Assembly (NCBI GenBank): GCA_018830885.1
Contig: JAHJRI010000123.1
Span: 1 to 32,132 of the forward strand
DNA: 32,132 nt
Origin: a bacterium
Lineage (GTDB): Bacteria > SAR324 > XYD2-FULL-50-16
Reading direction: 5' to 3'
The translations under genes and the position numbers were made by a program. Every line of letters begins with the position of its first letter. Position 1 is the stretch's first letter. The notes beneath the pieces are model-generated. The model was not told where the DNA came from. It was given only the letters and a program-made list of their open reading frames with translations, and did no database searches. Shown piece after piece: positions 8,084 through 15,846 of this stretch.

Positions 8084-11000
8084 CTCTTTTCAGCATAGTG
8101 GGCAAACACGGGCATCAGAATCGATCTGGAAACCGCGGCAAATGCATCGTTCAATGGCTGTGTATGGCCAAAGCAGCGGGCAAATGCAGGGTCATCCTGC
8201 TCCCCGTATAGATCGCTTCCCACCCATTTTTTCAGTGCCTGGCTCATGGCCTTTTCAGGGGTTTTTCCTGTCAATGCCTCCACATACGCAGCTGAACTCT
8301 GGGGGAAAAATGGCAGCGGTCGGCGCAGACCCGCCCAGTAAATCTCCAGCAACGCATTCAGGTGGGTCTCCGGACTGGTGACCGGACTGGCAGTCAGGAT
8401 TTGAACGGCACCGGCCTGGTTCAGCCCCACCAGGATACTCTGCCGGTCCCCTGTGTCAGGAACGAGATGGTTGAACAGCAGCCATTCGAGCCAGCTGGCG
8501 ATCCTGTCTTTTGTTTTGATTCTGGCAAAGCGGTATCGGATCAGACCTGCCGGACGGACAGGGTCGATTTTTCCCTGAATTTGAAATCTCCCCAGTACCA
8601 GATCAACAGCCAGTGGCGCCAGCGGCGGCGTCTCAAGATAGGGTTTCAGGATTTCCACAAACCGGGTGGCGCTCTCCTGTTCCTGGTTGAAACAGACCCT
8701 GCCGACGGTTTCCGGCGGGAGTACCCCGGTAGCCTGTATATAGCCCAGCACCGTTTCCGGCGGGTGGTTCAGCAGTTGACTGTCAACCAGCATCTGATCC
8801 AGGGCATATTTATCCAGTCCGGACAGTTGAAAGGGCTCCGTCTCTTCCACAACATCCGTCTCGTCTGCCAGGGAGAGTCCCAGGCGCTGCCTGAGCAGGT
8901 AGCGGCAGGGATTGTCGAAAAAGGAGACCAGTTGCTCAATGGTGACGGTCTTCCAGCGATCGTCCGGTTCCGGAATCTCACTGACAAAAGGAGCCTGTTT
9001 CCTGGAAGCTCCCTTCAGAAGAATCCTGGCCGCATCCAGGTTATCGCCGGAAAAACTGGTCAGCCGGGCGTCTCCTGCAAAATATGCCGGGTTGAAGGCC
9101 TGGAGGGGATGTCGGGTGATGACCTGTCCCAGGAGGCTGTTTCCCCCTTCCCCCCCCATGGCTTCAAGATACTGAATCAGCTCGCTGACCAGGGCGGAGG
9201 GGGGGATGGTGCTGTTGTCCCTGATACTCTGGCCGATGTAGCTGATATATAGCGTATCCCGGGCTGAGATGATGGCTTCCAGGAACAGGTAGCGGTCATC
9301 CTCCTTGAGGGAACGATCGCCGAGCCGGGGATGCATGGCCATCCGGTCAAAGCTGAGGGGCTGACTCTGGCGGGGAAACGACTGTTCGTTCAAGCCCAGC
9401 AGGGCGACCACCCTGAAAGGAATACTGCGCATGGGCAGCATGGAGCAGAACGTGATTCCGGCACCGAGAAACCCGAAGCCGGTAGCCCCCTGTTCCAGCT
9501 GTTGGGACACGTAATCGTGGATCACCTCAAAATCCACTTTCCGTGTAAAACCGCTTTGCGTCTGGATCTTTGCCAACCCGTGAAATACGTCCCGCAGTAC
9601 CTGCAACTCATCTTCCCAGGCCTCCTGGTCTGCAAAAAAAGTCCCGACCATGCGGTTCAGGCAGTCCATCCATTCATTGAGAGATCGGGATTTGTCGAGC
9701 AGCAGACTGCCCCGATCGGACTGGTCGGATCCTTCTTTCTCCGGAGCAGACTGAACCAGGGACCGGAGATCGGAGAAGAGGCATAAAAATTTCCCCAGCA
9801 GGATCCCCTGACTGCCTTCAATCCTGTCAAAAGGCAGAATCCCCTGGTAGGGGATGCCAGCATCCGGCATAGCCAGCCCCAGCAGCAGGCGGTCCAGACC
9901 AAATTCCCAGGTGTTCTGGTGGATCCGCGGGGTTCCTGCCGCCTCCTTATGGGTCTGATCGATGCCCCAGCGGATGTTGACTGACGTCAGCCAGTCCTGC
10001 AGGAGCGTTACATCGCTGCTTTTCAGATCGTACCGGGTGAGAATGGCCTCCGCTTCCAGCAGATCGAGTATTTCAGATATCCTGAACCGGCTGCCGGAAA
10101 GTGCGAGCAGTTTGAGAAACCACTGGATGACCCTGCTTTCCTGGTAGTAATTTCGATCCGCGATGGAAAACGGCAGCCGGGGAGTCCGTTCGCCGGCACC
10201 TGTAAAAACCGCCTTGATCAGCGGGGCATAGAGATTGATATCCGGGGCCATGACGAGGATCTCGCCCGGTTTGAGAGCCGGGTTGCGACTCATCAGAAGC
10301 TGCAGCTGATCATGCAGCACTTCTATTTCCCGCATCCGGCTGTGACAGGCGTGGATCTGCAGGGACCGGTCATCGGCGCTGGTCCCCGGCAGCAAACCAC
10401 CTTCCCTGCTCCGGTTCACCAGATGAAACATGTCTGACTGGATCCGGCCCAGCAGATGTCTCTCAACGGGTTCGCAGAAAAACTCCTGCTCCTGCACCCT
10501 ATCAAAATCACCCGCCAGCAGCAGCTGGAAAAAACTGCGACCGGTCCTGCCAAAGGATGCCAGGAGGGGGTTTCCCTCTTCCATGTGCAGCATCTCTTCG
10601 GTCAGGGACAGGTCTGTCTGTCGCTTCATCCCCCTGGCCATCTCCTTTTGGGACATGATATCCCCCCAGTATTTCCGGGACGGGTTGAGAAAATAGAGAT
10701 GAATATCGATGACATGGGATAAGGCTGCCAGAACTTCAATATGCAGCGGTGGCAGGGAGGTGATCCCGAAGACGGTGATGCGCTCGGGAAATGAACCGGT
10801 GTCGGACATGCCGGCAGCCATCCGTTCAAAAAATGCCATGCGCTGCGCCGGCAGATGGATTTTCAGACCGTTATTCAGCAGGGCACGCCATAAATCGGAC
10901 TGCCAGCCATCCTTTTCCCCGCTGTCCCAGTCCATGATCATTTCAGGCCGGTACATGCAGTATTGATCGAAGAGATAGGCGATCTTGCGGGCCAGCTGGA

Positions 11001-11385
11001 AGGCTCTGATCTGGCTGAGTTGTCCGTCCTCCAGAAGATAGTGTTTCAGATCCCTGAACCCTTCATGCTGTAACTCCCCGGGGAGCAGGTCCATGATCTT
11101 CCAGGCAACCATCTCCCGGTCGAAAAGATCCGCTTCCGGGTGTGGCGGCACCACGTGTTGAAAAATCTCGTTCAGGAGCTGGTTGGGAAACAGAAAGCGG
11201 GTATGCGCCAGTATCCCGAGCTGTTCCGCCAGACGCAGCGAAATCCAGCGTTTCATCCCCAGGCTCTGAATCACAATACGTTCCGGTTCGAAAATGTGCG
11301 TCGGGCGGTTCGCCTTCAGCACCTCTCCCAGGACCGTTACCAGACGCAACTGGTCATTGCTCGTATATAGGTGGAACCCAGCCAT
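8080..11385 (-). CDS. recC: Exodeoxyribonuclease V gamma subunit RecC
   Basis: RecC is the Chi-recognising scaffold subunit of RecBCD, derived from an inactivated superfamily 1 helicase and nuclease. The 1101 residues match the family length. The N-terminus (GFHLYTSNDQLRLV, then IVIQSLGMKRWISLRLAEQLG) is characteristic. As expected there is no Walker A motif. The stop TGA overlaps the recB start. The ATG at 11385 has no ribosome-binding site. A sigma70-like promoter places the transcription start at or next to this ATG, so the message may be leaderless. The gene is first in recC-recB-recD. Confidence 0.93.
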   Translation of the reverse strand: MAGFHLYTSNDQLRLVTVLGEVLKANRPTHIFEPERIVIQSLGMKRWISLRLAEQLGILAHTRFLFPNQLLNEIFQHVVPPHPEADLFDREMVAWKIMDLLPGELQHEGFRDLKHYLLEDGQLSQIRAFQLARKIAYLFDQYCMYRPEMIMDWDSGEKDGWQSDLWRALLNNGLKIHLPAQRMAFFERMAAGMSDTGSFPERITVFGITSLPPLHIEVLAALSHVIDIHLYFLNPSRKYWGDIMSQKEMARGMKRQTDLSLTEEMLHMEEGNPLLASFGRTGRSFFQLLLAGDFDRVQEQEFFCEPVERHLLGRIQSDMFHLVNRSREGGLLPGTSADDRSLQIHACHSRMREIEVLHDQLQLLMSRNPALKPGEILVMAPDINLYAPLIKAVFTGAGERTPRLPFSIADRNYYQESRVIQWFLKLLALSGSRFRISEILDLLEAEAILTRYDLKSSDVTLLQDWLTSVNIRWGIDQTHKEAAGTPRIHQNTWEFGLDRLLLGLAMPDAGIPYQGILPFDRIEGSQGILLGKFLCLFSDLRSLVQSAPEKEGSDQSDRGSLLLDKSRSLNEWMDCLNRMVGTFFADQEAWEDELQVLRDVFHGLAKIQTQSGFTRKVDFEVIHDYVSQQLEQGATGFGFLGAGITFCSMLPMRSIPFRVVALLGLNEQSFPRQSQPLSFDRMAMHPRLGDRSLKEDDRYLFLEAIISARDTLYISYIGQSIRDNSTIPPSALVSELIQYLEAMGGEGGNSLLGQVITRHPLQAFNPAYFAGDARLTSFSGDNLDAARILLKGASRKQAPFVSEIPEPDDRWKTVTIEQLVSFFDNPCRYLLRQRLGLSLADETDVVEETEPFQLSGLDKYALDQMLVDSQLLNHPPETVLGYIQATGVLPPETVGRVCFNQEQESATRFVEILKPYLETPPLAPLAVDLVLGRFQIQGKIDPVRPAGLIRYRFARIKTKDRIASWLEWLLFNHLVPDTGDRQSILVGLNQAGAVQILTASPVTSPETHLNALLEIYWAGLRRPLPFFPQSSAAYVEALTGKTPEKAMSQALKKWVGSDLYGEQDDPAFARCFGHTQPLNDAFAAVSRSILMPVFAHYAEKR

Positions 11386-11684
11386 TTCAGTTTAATAGAG
11401 ATATTTTTCCCGTCAGACAACCGGCAGCATAATCCGGCAGATACAACAGACCCCGCTTCCGGCTACACCGAAAAGGGGACACCCGATTGTCTGATCGCAT
11501 CGGAGAAAAGTCCGCCTTTGCGGGAAATCAGGGGGATGGCGCCGGAATTCAGGTGTTGTTCGCTCCAAGCATAGCCGAACCGGTTGAAGATTGTAAACCG
11601 GAACTCCGGGGCATTGAACTGACAGGCTTCCTGACCGGACCACCCCGCATGTTGATCTCCGGGACGGGTGGTTTTTCCTGTGGA
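11386..11684. other. Intergenic region between the LOR/SDH gene and recC
   Basis: About 300 nt without a credible gene. It holds the recC promoter at its left end and, 13 nt past the stop of the upstream minus-strand gene, a hairpin with ACCACCC (11639-11645) and GGGTGGT (11666-11672). The T-run follows on the plus strand, so it is not a canonical terminator for the minus-strand gene. Short open frames here lack start signals and family resemblance. Confidence 0.35.
11392..11420 (-). promoter_or_regulatory. Putative sigma70-like promoter of recCBD
   Basis: On the minus strand TTGTCT (11420-11415) and TATTAA (11397-11392) are separated by 17 nt. The -10 box ends 6 nt before the recC ATG, so a start 7 nt downstream of it would coincide with the A of the initiation codon. 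No Shine-Dalgarno sequence is present. The hexamers match consensus only moderately. Confidence 0.4.
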
Positions 11685-12779
11685 TCAGTCGGCCAGGTTT
11701 TTCCAGAGGTTGATCATGAAATCCTGAACATTGGTCAGGATGGCCACCGCCTGTGCTGAACCCCGATTGGCCAGTTTGTCGGCACTGAATTCGGACATAT
11801 CGACGATATAAAAATAGACCGGGCGGATAACGCCGTCATCCATGACCCGATAGCTGGGCGTCATATTGCCGAAGGCGATCGAATGCAACTGGGTTGCCAG
11901 TGTGATGACGGTGGTCGCTTTTCTGGCATGGTGACGCATTTCATCCTGTGCGGCATAGACATTGGCAATCACTTCCGGCAGAGGTCCGTCATCCCGGATG
12001 GATCCAGCCAGCACATAGGGCACGCCCTTCTTTTCGCAGGCATGGATGATCCCGTCCTTGAGGTCGACCTGCTCGATCGCTTTCGAAATCGAACCCGCCT
12101 TGCGGACCTGGTTGAGGATATCGAGGTGATTATAGTGCCCCAGCGGCTGCAGTTCCTGGGTATAAATATCCTGACCCAGACCCGTTCTGAAATGGGCGGC
12201 CTCCAGATCATGGGTTGCCAGCGCATTTCCTGCAAGCAGCGCATGGCAGTAACCATCCTCAATCAAGCCCTGCATGGCATCCCGGCTGTCTTTGTCGAAA
12301 GCCACGGCCGGCCCCAGTACCCATGCAATATATCCCTGCTCCCGGTCGTTGCGCAGCACCTGGTAAAGCTGGTCATAACTCCTGGAAAAAGGGGTCTCCC
12401 GGGTACCGCGGGTTCGGAAGGAAAATTTGTCCCCCGATGCGTGGCGGGCCTCGTCAAAACCCTGTGTGTAAACGTAGATGCCCTCTTCTCCATTCTCGGT
12501 GCGACCCACGACCACGGCATCGCCTTTTTTTAACCGCCTGCCTTCGACAATATCCAGTTGCTCTCCCTTCAGGACCATCACGCAATCCATACGGTTCTCC
12601 CTGGCCAGGAGCCATTTCCCGTTGCCCAGGTGGATATATTCCGGGTGATTGGACGTCCCGTGGAAATTATCCGGGGCCACACCATCGGCAATGACCTTTT
12701 CGGTTTTCACAACAGGGGCCTGGGCCAGCCCGGGGGCTGAAAAATCGGGAGGTCTGAATTGGGGTAGGGTCAAGGTCAT
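11685..12779 (-). CDS. LOR/SDH-domain protein, archaeal-type ornithine cyclodeaminase-like (TIGR00300 family)
   Basis: 364 residues. The segments FHGTSNHPEY, ALLAGNALATHDLEAAHF, VPYVLAGSIRDDGPLP and KLANRGSAQAVAILT are hallmarks of the family named for the conserved region of plant lysine-ketoglutarate reductase/saccharopine dehydrogenase. Members include the archaeal NAD-dependent ornithine cyclodeaminase (ornithine to proline plus ammonia) and the C-terminal half of cyanobacterial arginine dihydrolase AgrE/ArgZ. The guanidine-modifying domain of AgrE is absent here. Ornithine cyclodeaminase activity is the best guess but is not proven by motifs. A CCGGAG ribosome-binding site lies about 7 nt before the ATG. 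The promoter side faces a double MITE insertion (12810-13157), which separates it from the GNAT gene. Confidence 0.8.
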   Translation of the reverse strand: MTLTLPQFRPPDFSAPGLAQAPVVKTEKVIADGVAPDNFHGTSNHPEYIHLGNGKWLLARENRMDCVMVLKGEQLDIVEGRRLKKGDAVVVGRTENGEEGIYVYTQGFDEARHASGDKFSFRTRGTRETPFSRSYDQLYQVLRNDREQGYIAWVLGPAVAFDKDSRDAMQGLIEDGYCHALLAGNALATHDLEAAHFRTGLGQDIYTQELQPLGHYNHLDILNQVRKAGSISKAIEQVDLKDGIIHACEKKGVPYVLAGSIRDDGPLPEVIANVYAAQDEMRHHARKATTVITLATQLHSIAFGNMTPSYRVMDDGVIRPVYFYIVDMSEFSADKLANRGSAQAVAILTNVQDFMINLWKNLAD

Positions 12780-12809
12780 GGGTCACTCCGGTGAATGGGT
12801 TGAATTTCG

Positions 12810-13001
12810 GTAACTATTCAGCATGAGTACCGCTAGTTAAGCTGATACCTGTATGTGATTGAACTCATTCTCGACGGCCGTCCATGGCCGTCTTCCGAGG
12901 GCGGTCGTTGACCCGGCCTCCTGGCCGGGTTTAATCACTCCCAATCCGTTTAATCACACACAGGTACCAGCTTCCAATGCAGAAAAGTGGTGAATGGATA
13001 A
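12810..13001. mobile_element. MITE-like element, beta body in GTAACTATTCA shell (copy beta1)
   Basis: 192 bp. The left end is GTAACTATTCAGC and the right end is GTGAATGGATAA, an imperfect inverted repeat. A long outer stem (CCTGTATGTGATTGAAC near 12847 with GTTTAATCACACACAGG near 12949) encloses two hairpins: GACGGCC/GGCCGTC at 12873-12892 and CCCGGCC/GGCCGGG at 12912-12929. Flanking 8-mers are GAATTTCG and CAATTTCG, sharing AATTTCG, a target duplication with one mismatch. Its right flank is also the target duplication of the next element. Related copies are at 24294 and 25551. It has no coding capacity. Confidence 0.85.
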
Positions 13002-13009
13002 CAATTTCG

Positions 13010-13157
13010 GTACCTATTCACCTGTATACGCCCCAAAGGTATTGTGTTTCAAGAAACGCATGAATCCTCCTGGAGCTCCTGGAAGCCATCCATGGCTTCC
13101 AAGGTTCTTGAAACGCAATACCTTAGGGGCTGAGCGAAAATTGAACTGAATAGATAC
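13010..13157. mobile_element. MITE-like element, alpha body in GTAACTATTCA-type shell (copy B)
   Basis: 148 bp with ends GTACCTATTCA and TGAATAGATAC, flanked on both sides by a perfect 8-bp duplication CAATTTCG (13002-13009 and 13158-13165). The body has a 20-bp stem (AAGGTATTGTGTTTCAAGAA with its partner TTCTTGAAACGCAATACCTT, one G-T pair) closing an inner hairpin GGAAGCCATCCATGGCTTCC. It is nearly identical to the element at 20138, in opposite orientation. It sits immediately next to beta1, sharing the AATTTCG target. Confidence 0.88.
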
Positions 13158-13247
13158 CAATTTCGTTGTAAAACTGTCATGACACCAGGGTCATGACGAT
13201 GGCTGAAAAAATGGTGGTACCGTCTGCAGAGCGCAAAAAAGAATGGG

Positions 13248-13267
13248 AAAAAGCCTGCGCTGCAGGC
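13248..13267 (-). terminator. Rho-independent terminator of the GNAT gene
   Basis: On the minus strand, 17 nt past the acetyltransferase stop, GCCTGC-AGC-GCAGGC forms a 6-bp GC stem with a 3-nt loop, followed directly by TTTTT. This is a textbook intrinsic terminator arrangement. Confidence 0.8.
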
Positions 13268-13283
13268 AGACCCGGTTTCTTTT

Positions 13284-13757
13284 CTACGAATCTTCACCGA
13301 GGGACAGTTCCCAGTAAATCACATTCTGCAGCGGATTGTGGTAATAGGCATCCACCTGCCTGAATCCCAGGGATTGGTAGAGTCCCATGGCTGCCGTCAG
13401 AGATTCCAGCGTGTCCAGACGCATCCGTTTGAACCCCAGCCTGAGGGCTTCCGCGATGACAACCGTCGCCAGCTGCTTCCCCAATCCAATCCCCCTGAAC
13501 CCCGGTCGGACAAAGAGTCGTTTCATCTCGCAGGTGGCATCGTCCAGGGTTCTGACAGCCACACAGCCGGCAGCGGACCGGTTTTCGAGGGCCAGAAACA
13601 GCGCGCCGCCAGGCGGGGCGTATTTCCCCGGCAGCGTCGCCAGCTCCTCTTCAAACCCCTGGAAGCAGAGATCAACATTCAGAAACCGTTCGTATTCGCG
13701 AAAAAGGGATCTGATTTCATTCAGATGGGGCGATGTCTGGACACTGATGATCTGCAT
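13284..13757 (-). CDS. GNAT family N-acetyltransferase
   Basis: 157 residues from the ATG at 13757 (a TTG three codons earlier is possible). The GNAT fold is indicated by the strand-turn LALENRSAAGCVAVRTL, the motif B/A segment CEMKRLFVRPGFRGIGLGKQ containing the acetyl-CoA pyrophosphate-binding R/Q-x-x-G-x-G/A signature (RGIGLGKQ), and the C-terminal YQSLGFRQVDAYY typical of amino-acid- or small-molecule-modifying members. The substrate is unknown. It is a monocistronic gene with its own terminator, divergent from the beta-barrel pair. Confidence 0.85.
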   Translation of the reverse strand: MQIISVQTSPHLNEIRSLFREYERFLNVDLCFQGFEEELATLPGKYAPPGGALFLALENRSAAGCVAVRTLDDATCEMKRLFVRPGFRGIGLGKQLATVVIAEALRLGFKRMRLDTLESLTAAMGLYQSLGFRQVDAYYHNPLQNVIYWELSLGEDS

Positions 13758-13818
13758 AACAATCAATACCGGAAAGAAATGTGAAGTGTAAACGAGCGAT
13801 TTTTACCGGGTGTTCGAC

Positions 13819-13847
13819 TTGAATTTTATCACCTGACAGCTTAGACT
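13819..13847 (+). promoter_or_regulatory. Putative sigma70-like promoter of the beta-barrel gene pair
   Basis: TTGAAT (13819-13824) and TAGACT (13842-13847) are separated by 17 nt, in the divergent intergenic region between the GNAT gene and the tandem secreted-protein genes. The leader would be long (about 270-370 nt depending on the start codon). It includes a small hairpin, GTTTCAAGGGGTGAAAC. Support is limited to hexamer match and position. Confidence 0.3.
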
Positions 13848-14223
13848 GACAACACCATTTGGATCCGTTATCCAGATTTTAATCCGGTAGGTCATGTTTC
13901 AAGGGGTGAAACGGATACCCCTCATCTACTCAAAGGTCCAGTGGAAAGCCACCGGATTTGCCGTTAAATTCAAGGATACGCTCCGGCAATAGCAGCAAAC
14001 AGCGTTTTTGCCGCAACACTCGGTACCATCAGCGAAAACAGCCGGGTTGACAGTGGCAGTTCTTCAGTCAGTCCAAAAACCGACTGGAGCACCGTCCCGG
14101 GCCAATATTCGAAACCGTTGCATGAATATTATGGAATCATCCACACATACCATCGGCCTCGCGTTCACAACACCACCATCCGGACATGATGCACGCCCCT
14201 CTTCCGATAACGGCTCGTTCTGG

Positions 14224-15846
14224 ATGACATCCGGACGCAGGCGCTTGTGCCTGGGCAACCTGATCATCGTCATTTGTCTGCTGCTCGGGTCGCGACCCCT
14301 GGCTGCCCTTGAACTCTATTCCATTCTTCATAAACAGTGCGAAGCCCAGACGGGACTGATCATCCATGTGGACGGGACGAACGTCTACCAGGTCAATACC
14401 CAGGGCCAACTGGCAGTTATACCCCGGGAAGGCATTGAGCATATCCTGGTATACAATACCATCGACAACCCCTTTTCCCGGTTGAACCTGCCGGGTGGTC
14501 TCTCCGAATATATCAGGGAGGTGCAGGTGTCGTCAGACGATGAGATCGTCTTCACCGGATGGCCCATCCGATTCATCGATGAGCTGATTGTCTTTTTCGA
14601 TCTGGAAGGAAAAACCCACCTCGTGCATACGGATGCCATTCAGAAGTTTTCCAGACCGATACTGGAGAATCCGCAGGTAAAAAACATCGATCAGTTTCAG
14701 CGGATGAGCTTCGGTTTTGGCAGCAATCTGCCCGCATGCGTCAAAACCGAATCTTCTGCCGGGATGGTCATTCAGCCCACGCGGATGCTGAGCGATCAGA
14801 TCAAGATTCAGAAGTTTCTCTCGATCTATCATGACGGTTTTACAAAACTGAAACGACTTCAGAAGCGGACCGTCTTTTATGCACGGCCCTACCTGTTTGA
14901 CAAGAAAACCAAAATCGCACTGGTCGTGATCCGGGACGACTTCCAGGAGGAATTTTCCGCCGGGCTGCCACTCTATTTTCAATGGCCGACCGGAAAGACC
15001 TTTGGACCCCAGGGATTTCTGGTCGTCGGGTTGAAACCGATTGAGCATCTGCCCAGTGTCGAACCGGTTTTCGGATTGCGGTTTGACGGGAAATACCATT
15101 TTTTGACCGCATCGTTTGCCGGGAATCCGTTTGCCTTCTCTGCCGGCAGTCACTTCATGATCAAAAACCGCTTTTTCATGGAGACCTATTTTTCTAAAAA
15201 AAGTGCCGATGATCTGCTGTTTCTGCCCCAGTTCAACCAGGTAGCCTATACCGGTCTTGAATGGGGGCCCTATTCGGTCTCAGCAGGGTATTACTATCCT
15301 TTGTTCGGTATCCAGGGCAACGGTATTTTCAGGGAACTCCCTTCAGACAGTGCCTCTCCGATCGTCAAGCTGCAGTACACCGGACCGGATTTCAAAGTCA
15401 ATCTCGTTGGCTCCATCATCACCATGGGATCCGAAGATCCCGACGCGGAAAATATCAACCTGATCTACGCAGATGAAATGTCCCTCGCATCCTCCCGCAC
15501 AGGCCGCTCAACACTGCTGGAGACCCAGATCGAGCGTTTCAGCTTCGATTCCAGTTTTGTCCGTCTGAACCTCGATGTCGATCTGACACCCGAAGCCAGC
15601 CTGGGCATCAGCGAAGTCGTCATCCTGGGAGACTATGCGGAGACTATTTCAGGGGTGCCTTACAGACTTCGGTTCGACCATTTTATTACATCTGTGAACG
15701 TTCAACAGGAGTTTGGGGAGAATGTCGCACTGAAAGGGTATCTGAACTACTACTTAAGAAACTACCACTCCCAATTGAGTCAACATAAAAGCAACCATGA
15801 AGAAAACAGGTTCTCATTTTCCGTGGCCATCGAGTTTATTCTCTAA
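14224..15846 (+). CDS. Secreted outer-membrane beta-barrel candidate, paralogue 1 of a tandem pair
   Basis: I do not recognise the family. From the ATG at 14224 the product has 541 residues. It starts with a classical signal peptide: basic MTSGRRR, hydrophobic LGNLIIVICLLLG, and likely cleavage after LAA before LELY. Longer readings from ATG 14122/14131 or TTG 14008 would bury that signal 30 to 70 residues in, so the short start is preferred although no ribosome-binding site is visible. An N-terminal domain of about 200 residues precedes a region rich in alternating aromatic/hydrophobic strands (GLEWGPYSVSAGYYYPLFG). The protein ends in an aromatic-rich strand, FSFSVAIEFIL, as in outer-membrane barrels. 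It aligns along its length with the next gene, for example GLIIHVDGTNVYQV with GIIIEVDNAKIRLL and VFYARPYLF with VFYAKPQVY. Its 3' end overlaps that gene by 50 nt. Confidence 0.75.
   Translation: MTSGRRRLCLGNLIIVICLLLGSRPLAALELYSILHKQCEAQTGLIIHVDGTNVYQVNTQGQLAVIPREGIEHILVYNTIDNPFSRLNLPGGLSEYIREVQVSSDDEIVFTGWPIRFIDELIVFFDLEGKTHLVHTDAIQKFSRPILENPQVKNIDQFQRMSFGFGSNLPACVKTESSAGMVIQPTRMLSDQIKIQKFLSIYHDGFTKLKRLQKRTVFYARPYLFDKKTKIALVVIRDDFQEEFSAGLPLYFQWPTGKTFGPQGFLVVGLKPIEHLPSVEPVFGLRFDGKYHFLTASFAGNPFAFSAGSHFMIKNRFFMETYFSKKSADDLLFLPQFNQVAYTGLEWGPYSVSAGYYYPLFGIQGNGIFRELPSDSASPIVKLQYTGPDFKVNLVGSIITMGSEDPDAENINLIYADEMSLASSRTGRSTLLETQIERFSFDSSFVRLNLDVDLTPEASLGISEVVILGDYAETISGVPYRLRFDHFITSVNVQQEFGENVALKGYLNYYLRNYHSQLSQHKSNHEENRFSFSVAIEFIL

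Noticed and set aside
12810-13157. attC/integron cassette interpretation of the hairpin elements
   Set aside because: No integrase, no cassette-like ORF between copies, no attC core sites, and 8-bp target duplications point to transposition.
13894-13992. 32-codon plus-strand frame (MFQGVKRIPLIYSKVQW...) in the leader of the barrel genes
   Set aside because: Composition looks partly coding, but it is too short, has no ribosome-binding site and no known match; could be a remnant or leader peptide, not supportable.
13860-14100. Riboswitch in the long leader of the barrel genes
   Set aside because: Small hairpins are present, but no conserved core of a known riboswitch class (cobalamin, GEMM, Moco) could be matched.
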